A stretch of 64,000 bases of DNA, from assembly GCA_040386335.1 (NCBI GenBank), contig JAZKFT010000023.1, forward strand, positions 124,001 through 188,000, written 5' to 3'. Positions 34,827 through 44,090 of this stretch are shown here, piece after piece. How positions within the stretch are numbered: the stretch's first letter is position 1; each line of letters opens with the position of its first letter. This stretch comes from JAZKFT01 sp040386335 (lineage in GTDB: Bacteria; Bacteroidota; Bacteroidia; Chitinophagales; Chitinophagaceae). The notes under the pieces are model-generated. The model was not told the DNA's origin. It made no database searches and worked only from the letters and a program-made list of their open reading frames with translations. The translations under genes were made by a program, and so were the position numbers.

Positions 34827-36191
34827 TTATATGTTCACCTTTGGCATCTTTGGTACCAGTAAGCTGAATAAACTCCATGCTATAATGTATGCCAGGGCAC
34901 AAATAATAAACATGACGTAGTACCCGGTTTCAATACTGCCCAATGCTTTATAATGATCCAATAGCAGCCCTGCAGTTCTTGCAATTAAGATGCCCCCGAT
35001 GGCGCCAATCATTCCGCCAATGCCCACCACGGAAGCCACTGCTTTTTTAGGAAACATGTCCGACACTGTAGTGAAAATATTGGCCGACCATGCCTGGTGT
35101 GCCGATGCCGCAACACCAATAATGATGACAGCGTACCAATAGTTATAGGAGCCCAGCCATTGAGCCGCTAGCATCGGTAATGCGCATAAGGCAAAAATGA
35201 GTAGTGCCGTTCTGCGGGCTTTGTAAATGGGCCATCCACGAGTGATAAAATAACCGGAAAGCCATCCACCGCCAATGCTTCCGAACATAGCCACCGTATA
35301 CACGACAGCAATTGGAAATGCCAGTTCGGTTTTGGTCATGCCGTATTGTTTATTCAAAAAGGATGGCAACCAAAACAGGATAAACCACCAGACCGGATCG
35401 GTGAAGAATTTCAACAGGGCAAAAGCCCAGGTTTGGCGAAAGCTTAGTAAGGTGATCCATCGCAATTTCGTTGTGGTCGCAGCAGACGCCGTTGATTCGT
35501 CATCCTCGTTGTCGCTTAGGATATAAGCCATTTCTGCGGCGGATACCTTTTTGTGTTTTTTAGGATTTTCATAATGTAACCACCAAAATAGCAACCACAC
35601 AAGCCCAATAGCACCGGTGATGATAAATGCCCATTCCCATCCCATACTTACAGCGATAATGGGTACGGAAAGCGGCGCCAGTATGGCACCTACGTTGGTA
35701 CCCGAATTGAAAATGCCCGCTGCCAATGCCCGTTCTTTTTTGGGAAACCATTCGGCCACTGTTTTAATTGCGGCGGGGAAATTACCAGCTTCGCTGAATC
35801 CCAGGAAGCCACGGGCTACGGCAAATCCAAAAGTAGAATTAGCAAAGGCATGCCCGATGGCAGCCAGGCTCCAAACCACCAGCGACAGTGCATAACCCAG
35901 TTTGGTGCCGATGCGATCAATTACAAAGCCAGCACCCACCATACCGAGGGCGTAAGTTACCTGGAATGCGATGACAATATTGGCGTAGTCGGTTTCATTC
36001 CAACCAAATAAAGGCGCCAGGTAGTCGTCTTTTAAAAGGCTGATCACCTGGCGGTCGAGATAATTGATGGTGGTAGCAAAGAAAACCAGGGAAAGAATAA
36101 CCCACCTGTATTTTGATACCGGCGCTGGTGTACTGTAAGCCGCTTGCCCTTTGTTGACTTTTACTGTTATGGGTATGGGGCTTTCCGGCAT
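34827..36191 (-). CDS. MFS transporter, hexuronate (ExuT)-type anion:cation symporter
   Basis: 454 residues with about 12 hydrophobic segments and a central hydrophilic loop around residues 210-245. The signature ATTINYLDRQVISLL near the N-terminus, RFLGFSEAGNFPAAIKTVAEWFPKKERALAAGIFNSGTN-type spacing in the fourth and fifth helices, and FFTDPVWWFILFWLPSFL are those of the ACS-family hexuronate transporters. The likely role is proton-coupled uptake of galacturonate, glucuronate or similar acids across the inner membrane. No uronate isomerase or kinase genes lie in the window. The oxidoreductase gene lies 27 bp upstream. Confidence 0.88.
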   Translation of the reverse strand: MPESPIPITVKVNKGQAAYSTPAPVSKYRWVILSLVFFATTINYLDRQVISLLKDDYLAPLFGWNETDYANIVIAFQVTYALGMVGAGFVIDRIGTKLGYALSLVVWSLAAIGHAFANSTFGFAVARGFLGFSEAGNFPAAIKTVAEWFPKKERALAAGIFNSGTNVGAILAPLSVPIIAVSMGWEWAFIITGAIGLVWLLFWWLHYENPKKHKKVSAAEMAYILSDNEDDESTASAATTTKLRWITLLSFRQTWAFALLKFFTDPVWWFILFWLPSFLNKQYGMTKTELAFPIAVVYTVAMFGSIGGGWLSGYFITRGWPIYKARRTALLIFALCALPMLAAQWLGSYNYWYAVIIIGVAASAHQAWSANIFTTVSDMFPKKAVASVVGIGGMIGAIGGILIARTAGLLLDHYKALGSIETGYYVMFIICALAYIIAWSLFSLLVPKMPKVNI

Positions 36192-36218
36192 TTAGGTATT
36201 TATTATTGGTAAAATAAA

Positions 36219-37412
36219 TTAATGTTTGATAAGGGTAACCGGCATTGCCATGCCCTGGCTTTCGGCAGATTGGTAGGCGGTATAAATCGTGGCAATGGTA
36301 TCGGCAGCCATCTGGCTGTTACTCTCTATTTTTTGGCCAAATGCCGCGGTGCGGTAAAAGGCTTCCATTTCATGCTGGTAGCCGTTGAACCATGCCTCAT
36401 CCGGTGATATAAAAGACCAGCCTTGTTTGGTACTTGTTTTTTCTACCACGTATATGTCGTTGAAATTTTCTTCTACAGGATTGAAGGTTTGCATGGCATT
36501 GTTGGGCCCGATATGGCAGATGGTCCGGTGGTTGTTGGCATGTACTTCTACATAATTTTTAACGCCTCCCTGCAATAATTCGCTGGCCACAATATCAGCC
36601 ACCGTTCCGTCGTCAAAAACGATATGTACGCTGGCATAGTCTTCTACATCCTGGTAGCTATCCCGAAGATGCCCTTCGTTTTTAAAGCCTGGCATCCTGG
36701 TAATTTGGTGTGTTCTGGCAGAAACCGTTTTTGGGCGGATGGCTATACCATTGGCCGCCAGACCTTCTACTTGTTTCAGGTACAAAGCGGTGGCCAAAGG
36801 GTGGCTGCCCTTGCCCATTAGAGACCCGCCACCCGAACGGCTCCATTTTCCATAATCTGGCGAATGGGAGCCGGAATGTGATTGCTGGGCCTGGATCCAT
36901 AAAACCTGTGCCCCCGTTTTTTCAATCAATTCCCGTTCCTTTTGTATGGCTGGTGCATATATCCAGTTTTCGGCATACATAATGGATCCTGCACTTTGCT
37001 TTTCTGCCTGTAGCATCCGCTCTGCACTTAGTATTGCAGCCTGCAGCCCTTGTTGGCGATTAAAGGTGTCGCCGTTGAAAGACGCCGAGCCATCGCCAAA
37101 ATAGCCAGTGAAAGGTTTTTCCACCACCACGTGTTTGCCTTGTTGCAATACCGCTATCACCAACTCCTCATGTGTGGACGGGGGCGTGCATACATGAACC
37201 ACGTCCGATGCCGCAATCAATGCCTCCACGTTTTCAAAACTCCGTATTCCGATGGGTTCCGTAAACGCATCCAACCGGCTGCTATTGGTTGAAAACGCAC
37301 CCACTACAACTACTTTAGTACTGTACACCCGCCTGATGGCTTCATAGTGAAACTTTGCGGCAAAGCCCGAACCAAGTATGCCTGCATGTATAGTAGCTGC
37401 GTTTCTTTCCAT
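36219..37412 (-). CDS. Gfo/Idh/MocA-family oxidoreductase
   Basis: 397 residues without a signal peptide, so cytoplasmic. The Rossmann opening is HAGILGSGFAAKFHYEAI (9-26); VHVCTPPSTHEELVIAVLQQGKHVVVEKPFTG carries the family's EKP motif (98-100). Further landmarks are MYAENWIYAPAIQ, GGSLMGKGSHPLATALYL and VHIVFDDGTVADIVASELLQGG in the C-terminal alpha/beta domain. Members use NAD(P) to oxidise or reduce sugar hydroxyls, often at C3. In this array it could feed or drain a 3-keto-sugar route with the DUF1080 protein (inference). Spacing to its neighbours is 9 and 27 bp. Confidence 0.88.
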   Translation of the reverse strand: MERNAATIHAGILGSGFAAKFHYEAIRRVYSTKVVVVGAFSTNSSRLDAFTEPIGIRSFENVEALIAASDVVHVCTPPSTHEELVIAVLQQGKHVVVEKPFTGYFGDGSASFNGDTFNRQQGLQAAILSAERMLQAEKQSAGSIMYAENWIYAPAIQKERELIEKTGAQVLWIQAQQSHSGSHSPDYGKWSRSGGGSLMGKGSHPLATALYLKQVEGLAANGIAIRPKTVSARTHQITRMPGFKNEGHLRDSYQDVEDYASVHIVFDDGTVADIVASELLQGGVKNYVEVHANNHRTICHIGPNNAMQTFNPVEENFNDIYVVEKTSTKQGWSFISPDEAWFNGYQHEMEAFYRTAAFGQKIESNSQMAADTIATIYTAYQSAESQGMAMPVTLIKH

Positions 37413-37421
37413 CAGGTAGTG

Positions 37422-38471
37422 TTACGGGGTGCCTGGTACCAGGGCATTTTTAATAGTGGTTACCCATTCATCTTTAACCATGTCGTAGAGTATAAAGTCC
37501 GAATCGAACTGCCAGTAGCTCCAGCTCCATTTCCTCGCTTCAGCCTGACGGGCTATATAGTTGGTCCAACGGACTCTTGAGGCCATGTCCGCTTTTTCGT
37601 ATGCGCCAAATTCGCCAAGTGTCAGGGGTCTGTTGTGCTGCACCGACCATAGTTGCGCCATATCAAAATCTGCTTTTATGGAGTCTTCCTGTGCCTTGGT
37701 TTGCGTCCATTCAATACCGCTGAGGTCTTTGTTTTTTGCCGACCAGGGTGCACCCTGGTGCGTAAATTGTATGGGGCTGTAATAGTGAATGGCTACGATG
37801 ATATTCCGGTCGTTTTCGGGCAAAACCAGGTCGGGTAAAAACTTGATTTGGTTACCATTGATGGTGCCAATAATAATGGTGCGTTTGGGGTTGGAGGCCC
37901 GCAGTATTTCGTAGGCATCTTTATGGATGCTATTCCATGTTTCGGCCTTCATATTCGGTTCATTGGCAATTTCAAACAACACATCTTTGGAGTAGTCTTT
38001 GCAATGTGCTGCGATCTGTTTCCACATGGCCAGCAGCTTAGGTTTAGTACCCAGCGGATCTTTTTGCATGGCTCCGTGCTCATGAAAATCAACGATTGCC
38101 ATCAGCTTATTTTTCAGGGATTCCCTGATAGCCCAATCCAGTGTTTTGAAAAATTCCGGCTTGATGGTATAGGCAGAATCGTTCATTGAGAATTTGAACG
38201 GACCTACAACAATGCGAACATTGCTAAACCCGGCTTCTTTGATCAACCTGAAATGTTTTGCCTGCATCCTGGCTTTGGTACTGTCTTTCCACAAGGGATC
38301 GTAGCCGATGATATTTACACCACGACCAAGACGCTTATTTTGATCGAATGCAAAGCCCTTACCCGGTTTTTGCGCCAGGCAGAATTTCATGCAGGCTAAT
38401 AATAGCAGCATTGCGATACCGGTGCGGATCATCTTTTCAATTCCTCTCATGTTCTTCTTTTGGGTCATCAT
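37422..38471 (-). CDS. GH5 glycoside hydrolase
   Basis: 349 residues; a signal peptide is best from Met14 (MIRTGIAMLLLLACMKFCLAQ), so the true start may be 38432. The GH5 barrel has LGRGVNIIGYDPLW, NVRIVVGPF, MAIVDFHEHG, LFEIANEPN (acid/base Glu171), IVAIHYYSP and LTLGEFGAY (nucleophile Glu287), with WSYWQFDSDFILYD at the end. It is shorter than the GH5 lipoprotein at 19698 and clearly a different subfamily. Likely an endo- or exo-beta-glucan or mannan enzyme. Periplasmic. Confidence 0.87.
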   Translation of the reverse strand: MMTQKKNMRGIEKMIRTGIAMLLLLACMKFCLAQKPGKGFAFDQNKRLGRGVNIIGYDPLWKDSTKARMQAKHFRLIKEAGFSNVRIVVGPFKFSMNDSAYTIKPEFFKTLDWAIRESLKNKLMAIVDFHEHGAMQKDPLGTKPKLLAMWKQIAAHCKDYSKDVLFEIANEPNMKAETWNSIHKDAYEILRASNPKRTIIIGTINGNQIKFLPDLVLPENDRNIIVAIHYYSPIQFTHQGAPWSAKNKDLSGIEWTQTKAQEDSIKADFDMAQLWSVQHNRPLTLGEFGAYEKADMASRVRWTNYIARQAEARKWSWSYWQFDSDFILYDMVKDEWVTTIKNALVPGTP

Positions 38472-38479
38472 TAAGTCGG

Positions 38480-39442
38480 TTATTTATACACTTCTTCGAT
38501 GGCCTTGCTCAGATCATTGAGCATTCCGGGAACCGCCGCAAATGGATCATAGGGCTTACCGCGCACCAATAATGTTTCAATTGGGAGGTAACCTTTGTAA
38601 CCACCGTCTTTAATTATTTTGATGAGCCTTTTGTAGTCGGTTGGCACTTCGTTGCCTATTCCAAATGCACTTTCTTTTATTTGCCAGTTAACAGCATAAG
38701 GCACCACAGCGGCCACATCTTTGTAGGGATCTGCTGTTTTAAAATTTCCGGTGTCTACAATAAGACCGGCCCATTTAGAATTAACCCCGTTGATGATGTA
38801 CATGCATTGCTCCGCAGTTTGCAGCATATCGCCGTGGTTTTGGATGCCAATTTTAACGCCATATTGCTCACCAAATGCTGCACATTCTTTATAACATACA
38901 ATCATCCAGTCGGCCACTTCCTTCCATTTGCTTTCATAGCCTTTTGGTATTTCTCCGGAGAACAAGCGAAGCACCGGCACACCCATTTTTGAAGCTGCCA
39001 CGATCCACTTTTTTGCCAGCTTTACACCTGTAGCCCGTATGTTGGAATCGGGTGAGGCAAAGTCGTTCCGGATGCCGGTGCCTGTTAATACGATATTCAA
39101 TTCGGCTGCCCGATCCTTGAATTTTTTCAGGTATTCGTCTGATGGTACTTCGGGATAGGTTGGGAAAAAATAGGCGGTTGGGTCTAATGCTTTTATTTTT
39201 TTGTCGGCACACCAATCCAACAGGTTAAAGAGGCTGTACACCTGTTGTTTGTCGCGGCTGTCTTTTGCCATCAACAGGTCGCTAAACGAATAGGCATTTA
39301 CAGAAGCGATCAACGGAAGTTCTTTTTTCTTCTTTTTTTGCGCCATTACGCTTGGTGCAGACAGTGCTACCAACATCCATGCAGCTGCTATCAACAGACC
39401 GGCAGTTTTCACCCGCTTTGTTATGATCAGTTTCGTGTTCAT
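38480..39442 (-). CDS. Secreted sugar-phosphate isomerase/epimerase-like (AP endonuclease 2 fold) protein
   Basis: 320 residues with an export signal ending SVMAQ, then a Lys-rich stretch KKKKKE. The xylose-isomerase-like TIM barrel is indicated by ASVNAYSF, NIVLTGTGIRND, VPVLRLFSGEIP, VKIGIQNHGDM, AGLIVDTGNF and YLPIETL, with Glu/Asp/His metal ligands placed as in the family. Export is notable because such isomerases are usually cytoplasmic. Together with the Gfo/Idh/MocA and DUF1080 proteins it could handle keto-sugars (inference). 8 bp separate it from the GH5 gene. Confidence 0.83.
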   Translation of the reverse strand: MNTKLIITKRVKTAGLLIAAAWMLVALSAPSVMAQKKKKKELPLIASVNAYSFSDLLMAKDSRDKQQVYSLFNLLDWCADKKIKALDPTAYFFPTYPEVPSDEYLKKFKDRAAELNIVLTGTGIRNDFASPDSNIRATGVKLAKKWIVAASKMGVPVLRLFSGEIPKGYESKWKEVADWMIVCYKECAAFGEQYGVKIGIQNHGDMLQTAEQCMYIINGVNSKWAGLIVDTGNFKTADPYKDVAAVVPYAVNWQIKESAFGIGNEVPTDYKRLIKIIKDGGYKGYLPIETLLVRGKPYDPFAAVPGMLNDLSKAIEEVYK

Positions 39443-39465
39443 ATTTAATCTTATATTTCTTTGTA

Positions 39466-40974
39466 TTAAAAAATGCCGTTACTCACAAATGCTATTTTTT
39501 TGCCATCAGGCGACCAGCTGGGAACATTAATACTTCCCTGGCCACCATACAGGTAAGCAATAACTTTTGCATCTCCACCACCGACAGGCATCATGCGCAA
39601 ATAGACCCTTTGGTAAAACGGGTGCTTGTCTGCTGGCACCTCTTTTGGAAACGAAATAAATACCAGCCACTTATTATCCGGCGATACATGTGGAAACCAG
39701 TTATTCATCTCGTCAAACGTGAGCTGGGTCTGGTTTTTACCATCCGGGTCCATCCGCCAGAGTTGCATCTTCCCGGTTCGGGTAGAATTGAAATAGATGT
39801 ATTTGCCGTCGGGTGAATATTCAGATCCATCGTCAAGGCCCGGGGCCGTTGTTAACCGGATTTCTTTGCCACCGTCTTTATATATTTTGTAGATGTCAGG
39901 TTCACCATTGCGTTCGCCGGTGTACACGAGGAACTGGTTATCCGGCGACCAGCCGTGCAGGTACGAAGGTGTTTTATCCGTAATCAGTTTGGGTGTGCCG
40001 CCAGTAACAGGCAATGTATAAACTGCCGATTGGCCTTTTGTTTCCGGCCCCTGGTTGCTGATGCCCATTTGTTTGCCATCAAAGGTCAAAACATGGTCGT
40101 TGTTGTTTTTAACAGCAAAGTCAGTAGGCAGTTGGGTTACTGATTTTGTTAACAGGTCAAAGTTGTAGAGTTTGCCCGATTGGTTGTAGATAAGTGTTTT
40201 ACCATCCGGTGTCCAGTTAGGTGCCTGGAAAGATCCCGGGTTATTGGCAATTACTTCACGATGCCCGGTGGCCACATCCATCAATTCAAGGGCACTGCCG
40301 ATATACGTTTTGTATTGTACCAAACTATCCGGCGCCGGGTTAAAGATGCGGGTGTTGCTGAATTCGGCTTCTTCAAAAAATTTGTTGGTATGGGCACAGA
40401 TGTACAAGCCGGCGAAGAGTTCATTACCGAGATCAATTCTATCCAGCTTTTGCTGCTGGTAAGTTTCTCCAAAATGTGCTACCGACATGATGTAAGTATT
40501 ACCTTTTTTCTCCAGTTGTAAAACATCCGGCGCGTTAATGGTTAGCTTTATTTCCTTCATCGTTCCACCAGCCGTGGTCCGGTATTGAAAGGCTGTTAAA
40601 CCATCGCCATGAACGGTGCACACAATCACCGGTGAATTGGTAGCCAAACTGCTCCTGATCATCAAACCAATTTTACGGTGTGGCTCATGTCCCTCACCAA
40701 TAAAACGAACTTTTGTTTGGAGAATAAAATCGCCGGTCATTTTTTTGCTGGCGAAAGAAAAGCTGTCTTGCCCAAACCAGATATTGGAACCCGAGCCAGA
40801 AAGGCGATAGGTTTGAGATGGCTCGTGGTAGCTGGCTGTTCCGGCAAATTTTGGGGCACCTATGTCGGAGAATCGCTCAAAGGATCCAAGCTTTGCGCCG
40901 GGTACTTGCGCTGCGACGGTAGTGCAGGCAGCCGCCACCAAAAGCGCTGTTATAAATTTCATTGACATCGTCAT
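39466..40974 (-). CDS. TolB-like beta-propeller protein with N-terminal DUF1349-like domain
   Basis: 502 residues with a signal peptide ending VAAQ (about 23). Residues about 25-215 resemble a concanavalin-like DUF1349 domain (NIWFGQDSFSFASKKMTGDFILQTKVRF, RKIGLMIRSSL). Residues about 225-500 hold PD40/TolB propeller repeats: APNWTPDGKTLIYNQ, LHGWSPDNQFLVYTG, GSEYSPDGKYIYFNS, FPHVSPDNKWLVFIS and VPSWSPDGKKIAFVS. This combination recurs beside glycoside hydrolases. The role may be binding or an uncharacterised lyase/hydrolase activity; not determined. Periplasmic. Confidence 0.83.
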   Translation of the reverse strand: MTMSMKFITALLVAAACTTVAAQVPGAKLGSFERFSDIGAPKFAGTASYHEPSQTYRLSGSGSNIWFGQDSFSFASKKMTGDFILQTKVRFIGEGHEPHRKIGLMIRSSLATNSPVIVCTVHGDGLTAFQYRTTAGGTMKEIKLTINAPDVLQLEKKGNTYIMSVAHFGETYQQQKLDRIDLGNELFAGLYICAHTNKFFEEAEFSNTRIFNPAPDSLVQYKTYIGSALELMDVATGHREVIANNPGSFQAPNWTPDGKTLIYNQSGKLYNFDLLTKSVTQLPTDFAVKNNNDHVLTFDGKQMGISNQGPETKGQSAVYTLPVTGGTPKLITDKTPSYLHGWSPDNQFLVYTGERNGEPDIYKIYKDGGKEIRLTTAPGLDDGSEYSPDGKYIYFNSTRTGKMQLWRMDPDGKNQTQLTFDEMNNWFPHVSPDNKWLVFISFPKEVPADKHPFYQRVYLRMMPVGGGDAKVIAYLYGGQGSINVPSWSPDGKKIAFVSNGIF

Positions 40975-41023
40975 TAAGGTCTTTCTTCTTTTTAGAAAAT
41001 TGGTTGTAGTCTGATGATGGAAT

Positions 41024-42478
41024 TTATTTATCGAGGTATTTTATGAGTTCGTACACATGCGAATTCAATGTCTTCATATTGCTTAGCAGCGGGGCATAAG
41101 GCACAAACTGGCTATTTACAATACCCTTGTTGGAGTCACGATTCGAGGGATCTGTTTTTAAATCCAGCGGATCGTTATCCTGGTAGGTAAACCAATGCCA
41201 GCCTACACAGGCTTTGCTTTTCAATAACTCAATGGTAAAATTTTGATAGAAATAGCCCCGCTCTGCCTGGGTGGGTACGTTCCAGCCGGCTCCTGAGTTG
41301 TTAGGCAGTTTGCTGTCTTCGCCCTTAGTGTACCACTCGGTGATCATAAAAGGCTTGCCCGACCAGGTGGTCCAGTTTTGCATGATGGATGGTACCGGTT
41401 CCCATTTACGGTAATGGTTAATGGAGATAATATCCATATACTTACCTGCTACTTTAAATATTTCGGGGTTGCTTAACTCTTCTTTTTCCTGGTTAAACCG
41501 GCAACCCAGGTACAGGTGGTTTGGATCATATTTTCGAACCGCAGCAGCTACCTTTTTTATATAGGTTTCAAAATAGAAACCCGTAAAAGCAAGCCTGTCA
41601 GCGTCTGTTACATCAGCTAACGAAGCCGTAGATCCTTTACGGGCATCCAGCCAGGCTTTTGCAGCAATATAGCCCGGCTCGGTGGGTGCTAAAAATTTCA
41701 GGTGCCGGTCGAGGGCATCATTTTTCCATGGTAGTTCATTGTCGGTAAAATAACCCAAGAGGTTTTTATCGGAGGCATATTTGGCAATCGGGGCGATGGC
41801 TCGTTCAACAAAGTCATCAAATTCAGGATCAAAAACCATGGCCAGGTCGTACCGGTATCCCTGCCAGCCGAAGGAACCTTCGGGGTACACACCACCCGGG
41901 TATTTTTTTACATCTTTTCCTTTAAAAGCGCCCATTGGGCTTACGATAACGGTGTACACCAAAGGCTTGGCTGCTGTTCGCAGCAGGTCCACATTGCTCC
42001 AGGCGCCTGTGCCATTAAAGCCATTGTCTTTTAATAAACTACTTTCCTGTGCCAGCCAGTTTTGTTCGCTGCCATATTTTTCGGCGAGGGCTGTTTTTTG
42101 TAACGCCGATGCGCCTGCCCGAAACACCGCTACACCCCTGTGAATAAATGGGTATCCTTCGGGATCTACAATCCACCACCGATCCTGTTGTTTTTCTACC
42201 CTGAAATATCCTGTTGCCCTGGTTTGATTTATTTTCCAGCCGCCATAATCAGTCGTAGCCGGATCTTGTGTATATGAAAAGCCCGGTAGCCGGTCAATTG
42301 TTTTTGCAGTGTAGGTGCCCCATTTGGTGCTGAGTGCATTGGCCCGTGCCTGAACCTGGTGGTAGTTTTCAGTGGTACCAGCGGGCATGGGTTTTACTTG
42401 TGCAGATAATTTTTCACAGGTTGTATGCATCATCGTTACTGTAGTTACTACGATGGTATAAAGGGACCGTCTGTTCAT
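41024..42478 (-). CDS. GH50/agarase-like clan GH-A hydrolase
   Basis: 484 residues with a predicted export signal. The barrel opens WWIVDPEGYPFIHRGVAVF, a phrase typical of agarase-type and related GH-A enzymes; LGYFTDNELPW contributes the likely acid/base Glu248 and PFMITEWYTKGED the likely nucleophile Glu381. CVGWHWFTYQDND near the end completes the barrel. The layout resembles GH50 beta-agarases, but similar proteins occur in soil Bacteroidota that do not use agar, so the substrate is open. It lies between the TolB-like and aldo/keto reductase genes. Confidence 0.75.
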   Translation of the reverse strand: MNRRSLYTIVVTTVTMMHTTCEKLSAQVKPMPAGTTENYHQVQARANALSTKWGTYTAKTIDRLPGFSYTQDPATTDYGGWKINQTRATGYFRVEKQQDRWWIVDPEGYPFIHRGVAVFRAGASALQKTALAEKYGSEQNWLAQESSLLKDNGFNGTGAWSNVDLLRTAAKPLVYTVIVSPMGAFKGKDVKKYPGGVYPEGSFGWQGYRYDLAMVFDPEFDDFVERAIAPIAKYASDKNLLGYFTDNELPWKNDALDRHLKFLAPTEPGYIAAKAWLDARKGSTASLADVTDADRLAFTGFYFETYIKKVAAAVRKYDPNHLYLGCRFNQEKEELSNPEIFKVAGKYMDIISINHYRKWEPVPSIMQNWTTWSGKPFMITEWYTKGEDSKLPNNSGAGWNVPTQAERGYFYQNFTIELLKSKACVGWHWFTYQDNDPLDLKTDPSNRDSNKGIVNSQFVPYAPLLSNMKTLNSHVYELIKYLDK

Positions 42479-42568
42479 TTTCTACTTATTGTTCAGGTTG
42501 TTTGTTGAAAAAAAAAATCGGGGAATCATTTGCCACGATAAAACCAGTGCCGGCAAATGCTTAAAATA

Positions 42569-43564
42569 TTACGACAGAATATTATCGATAGCAGTGAGTT
42601 CGTCGGCCGTAAATGAATAGTTCTCTATGCATTTGATGGAATCTAACACCTGTGCCGGTTTGCTTACGCCAATTAATACAGAGGTGATACGCTGGTCTTT
42701 TAATATCCACGCCAGCGCCATCTGGGCCAGATTTTGTCCCCGTTGTTCGGCCAGGATGTTGAGCTGTTGAACCTTCATAATTTTCTCCGGTGATACTTCA
42801 CCTTCTTCGATCGCTCCATTTCCGCGATGGCTGGTTGCCCGCGACCCTTCGGGAATCCCTTTCAGGTATTTATTGGAAAGCAGGCCCTGTGCAAGAGGGG
42901 AGAAGGAGATGCAACCCACTTTGTTTTCTTCCAATACATCCAGTAAACCATCTTCTACCCACCGGTCTAACATGGAGTATTTAGGCTGGTGAATGAGGCA
43001 GGGTGTACCTAGTTCTTTTAAAATTGCAATGGCTTTCTCCGCTTCTTTAGGTTGATAGCTCGATATGCCAACATATAAAGCTTTGCCCTGCCGCACCATT
43101 AAATCAAGGGTGGCCATTGTTTCTTCCAGGGGCGTTGCCGGATCGGGGCGATGGTGGTAGAAAATATCCACGTATTCAAGTCCCATTCTTTTTAGACTTT
43201 GATCGAGACTGGCTACGAGGTATTTTTTAGAACCCCAGTCGCCGTAGGGCCCCGGCCACATGCCCCAGCCCGCTTTGCTGGAGATAATGAGTTCATCCCG
43301 GTAGGGGATAAAATCTTCTTTAAATAGTTTGCCAAAGTTTTCTTCTGCCGAACCTGCAGGCGGACCGTAGTTATTCGCCAGGTCGAAATGGGTTATACCA
43401 TTGTCAAACGCCACACGTAAAATGCCCCGGGCATTTTCATAGTTATCAATATGCCCAAAGTTGTGCCAAAGTCCCAATGAAACGGCGGGAAGTTTTAATC
43501 CGCTGTTTCCGCACCTGCGGTATTCCATTGTGTCATACCGTTGCTCGTTAGCTATATATGTCAT
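42569..43564 (-). CDS. Aldo/keto reductase (YghZ / L-glyceraldehyde-3-phosphate reductase type)
   Basis: 331 residues, no signal peptide. The long start (MTYIANEQRYDTMEYRRCG) is kept because this leader is conserved in the YghZ-type group. Catalytic tetrad positions are visible: Asp and Tyr in FDLANNYGP, Lys in IISSKAGWG, His in IFYHHRPD. KVGCISFSPLAQGLLSNKYL and VLIGVSKPAQVLDSI bind NADPH in the family. Likely cytoplasmic reduction of a sugar aldehyde or keto intermediate. Confidence 0.88.
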   Translation of the reverse strand: MTYIANEQRYDTMEYRRCGNSGLKLPAVSLGLWHNFGHIDNYENARGILRVAFDNGITHFDLANNYGPPAGSAEENFGKLFKEDFIPYRDELIISSKAGWGMWPGPYGDWGSKKYLVASLDQSLKRMGLEYVDIFYHHRPDPATPLEETMATLDLMVRQGKALYVGISSYQPKEAEKAIAILKELGTPCLIHQPKYSMLDRWVEDGLLDVLEENKVGCISFSPLAQGLLSNKYLKGIPEGSRATSHRGNGAIEEGEVSPEKIMKVQQLNILAEQRGQNLAQMALAWILKDQRITSVLIGVSKPAQVLDSIKCIENYSFTADELTAIDNILS

Positions 43565-43587
43565 CTATTATTATTTTATTAATGCAT

Positions 43588-44040
43588 TTAAGAAGTCTGA
43601 TCTATACTATCCATGGCCCGAACCATTATTTCCAGGTCGGTGATGCCCCTAAAGCCACTAAAGCCTACGGAGAACCGGGTGCCATTCTTCATTACCAGCG
43701 GCTGACCACCTTCCCAGCCAATTAAGTCAGGCGCTTCGATACCATTGGCATTTTCATCTACTTCTTTATTAAACACCATTTTTTCGTATTCACCGGTTTT
43801 TACCCCGGTAAGCAATACCTGGCTGGCCTTGGTCCAGGCAACCTTATAGGATTGCCGTAGCCTCGGCATATCGGTTCCAAACATTTTTCCATGAACTACG
43901 CCATGCTGGTCTATAATACAGGCCGCTAAATTTCCATTCGAAATGCACTTGTCTGCGGGGTCGTTCATGTATACCGGGATCAGCCTTTCGATGGCTTCAA
44001 ATAATTTGTTGATGGTGATGGTTATTTCTGCATTGGGCAT
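43588..44040 (-). CDS. DUF336 / GlcG-HbpS family protein
   Basis: 150 residues, no signal peptide. The family fold is suggested by AACIIDQHGVVHGKMFGTDMPRLRQSYKVAWTKASQVLLTG and IEAPDLIGWEGGQPLVMKNG...VGFSGFRGITDLEIM. Members include GlcG of glycolate operons, a PduO domain and the heme-binding HbpS; no common enzymatic role is established. It lies 23 bp upstream of the aldo/keto reductase gene and may help that redox step (inference). Confidence 0.8.
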   Translation of the reverse strand: MPNAEITITINKLFEAIERLIPVYMNDPADKCISNGNLAACIIDQHGVVHGKMFGTDMPRLRQSYKVAWTKASQVLLTGVKTGEYEKMVFNKEVDENANGIEAPDLIGWEGGQPLVMKNGTRFSVGFSGFRGITDLEIMVRAMDSIDQTS

Positions 44041-44090
44041 GGAGCAATGTTTTTTTATGTAATGGATTTTAAAATGCCGGTATGCTGCAT

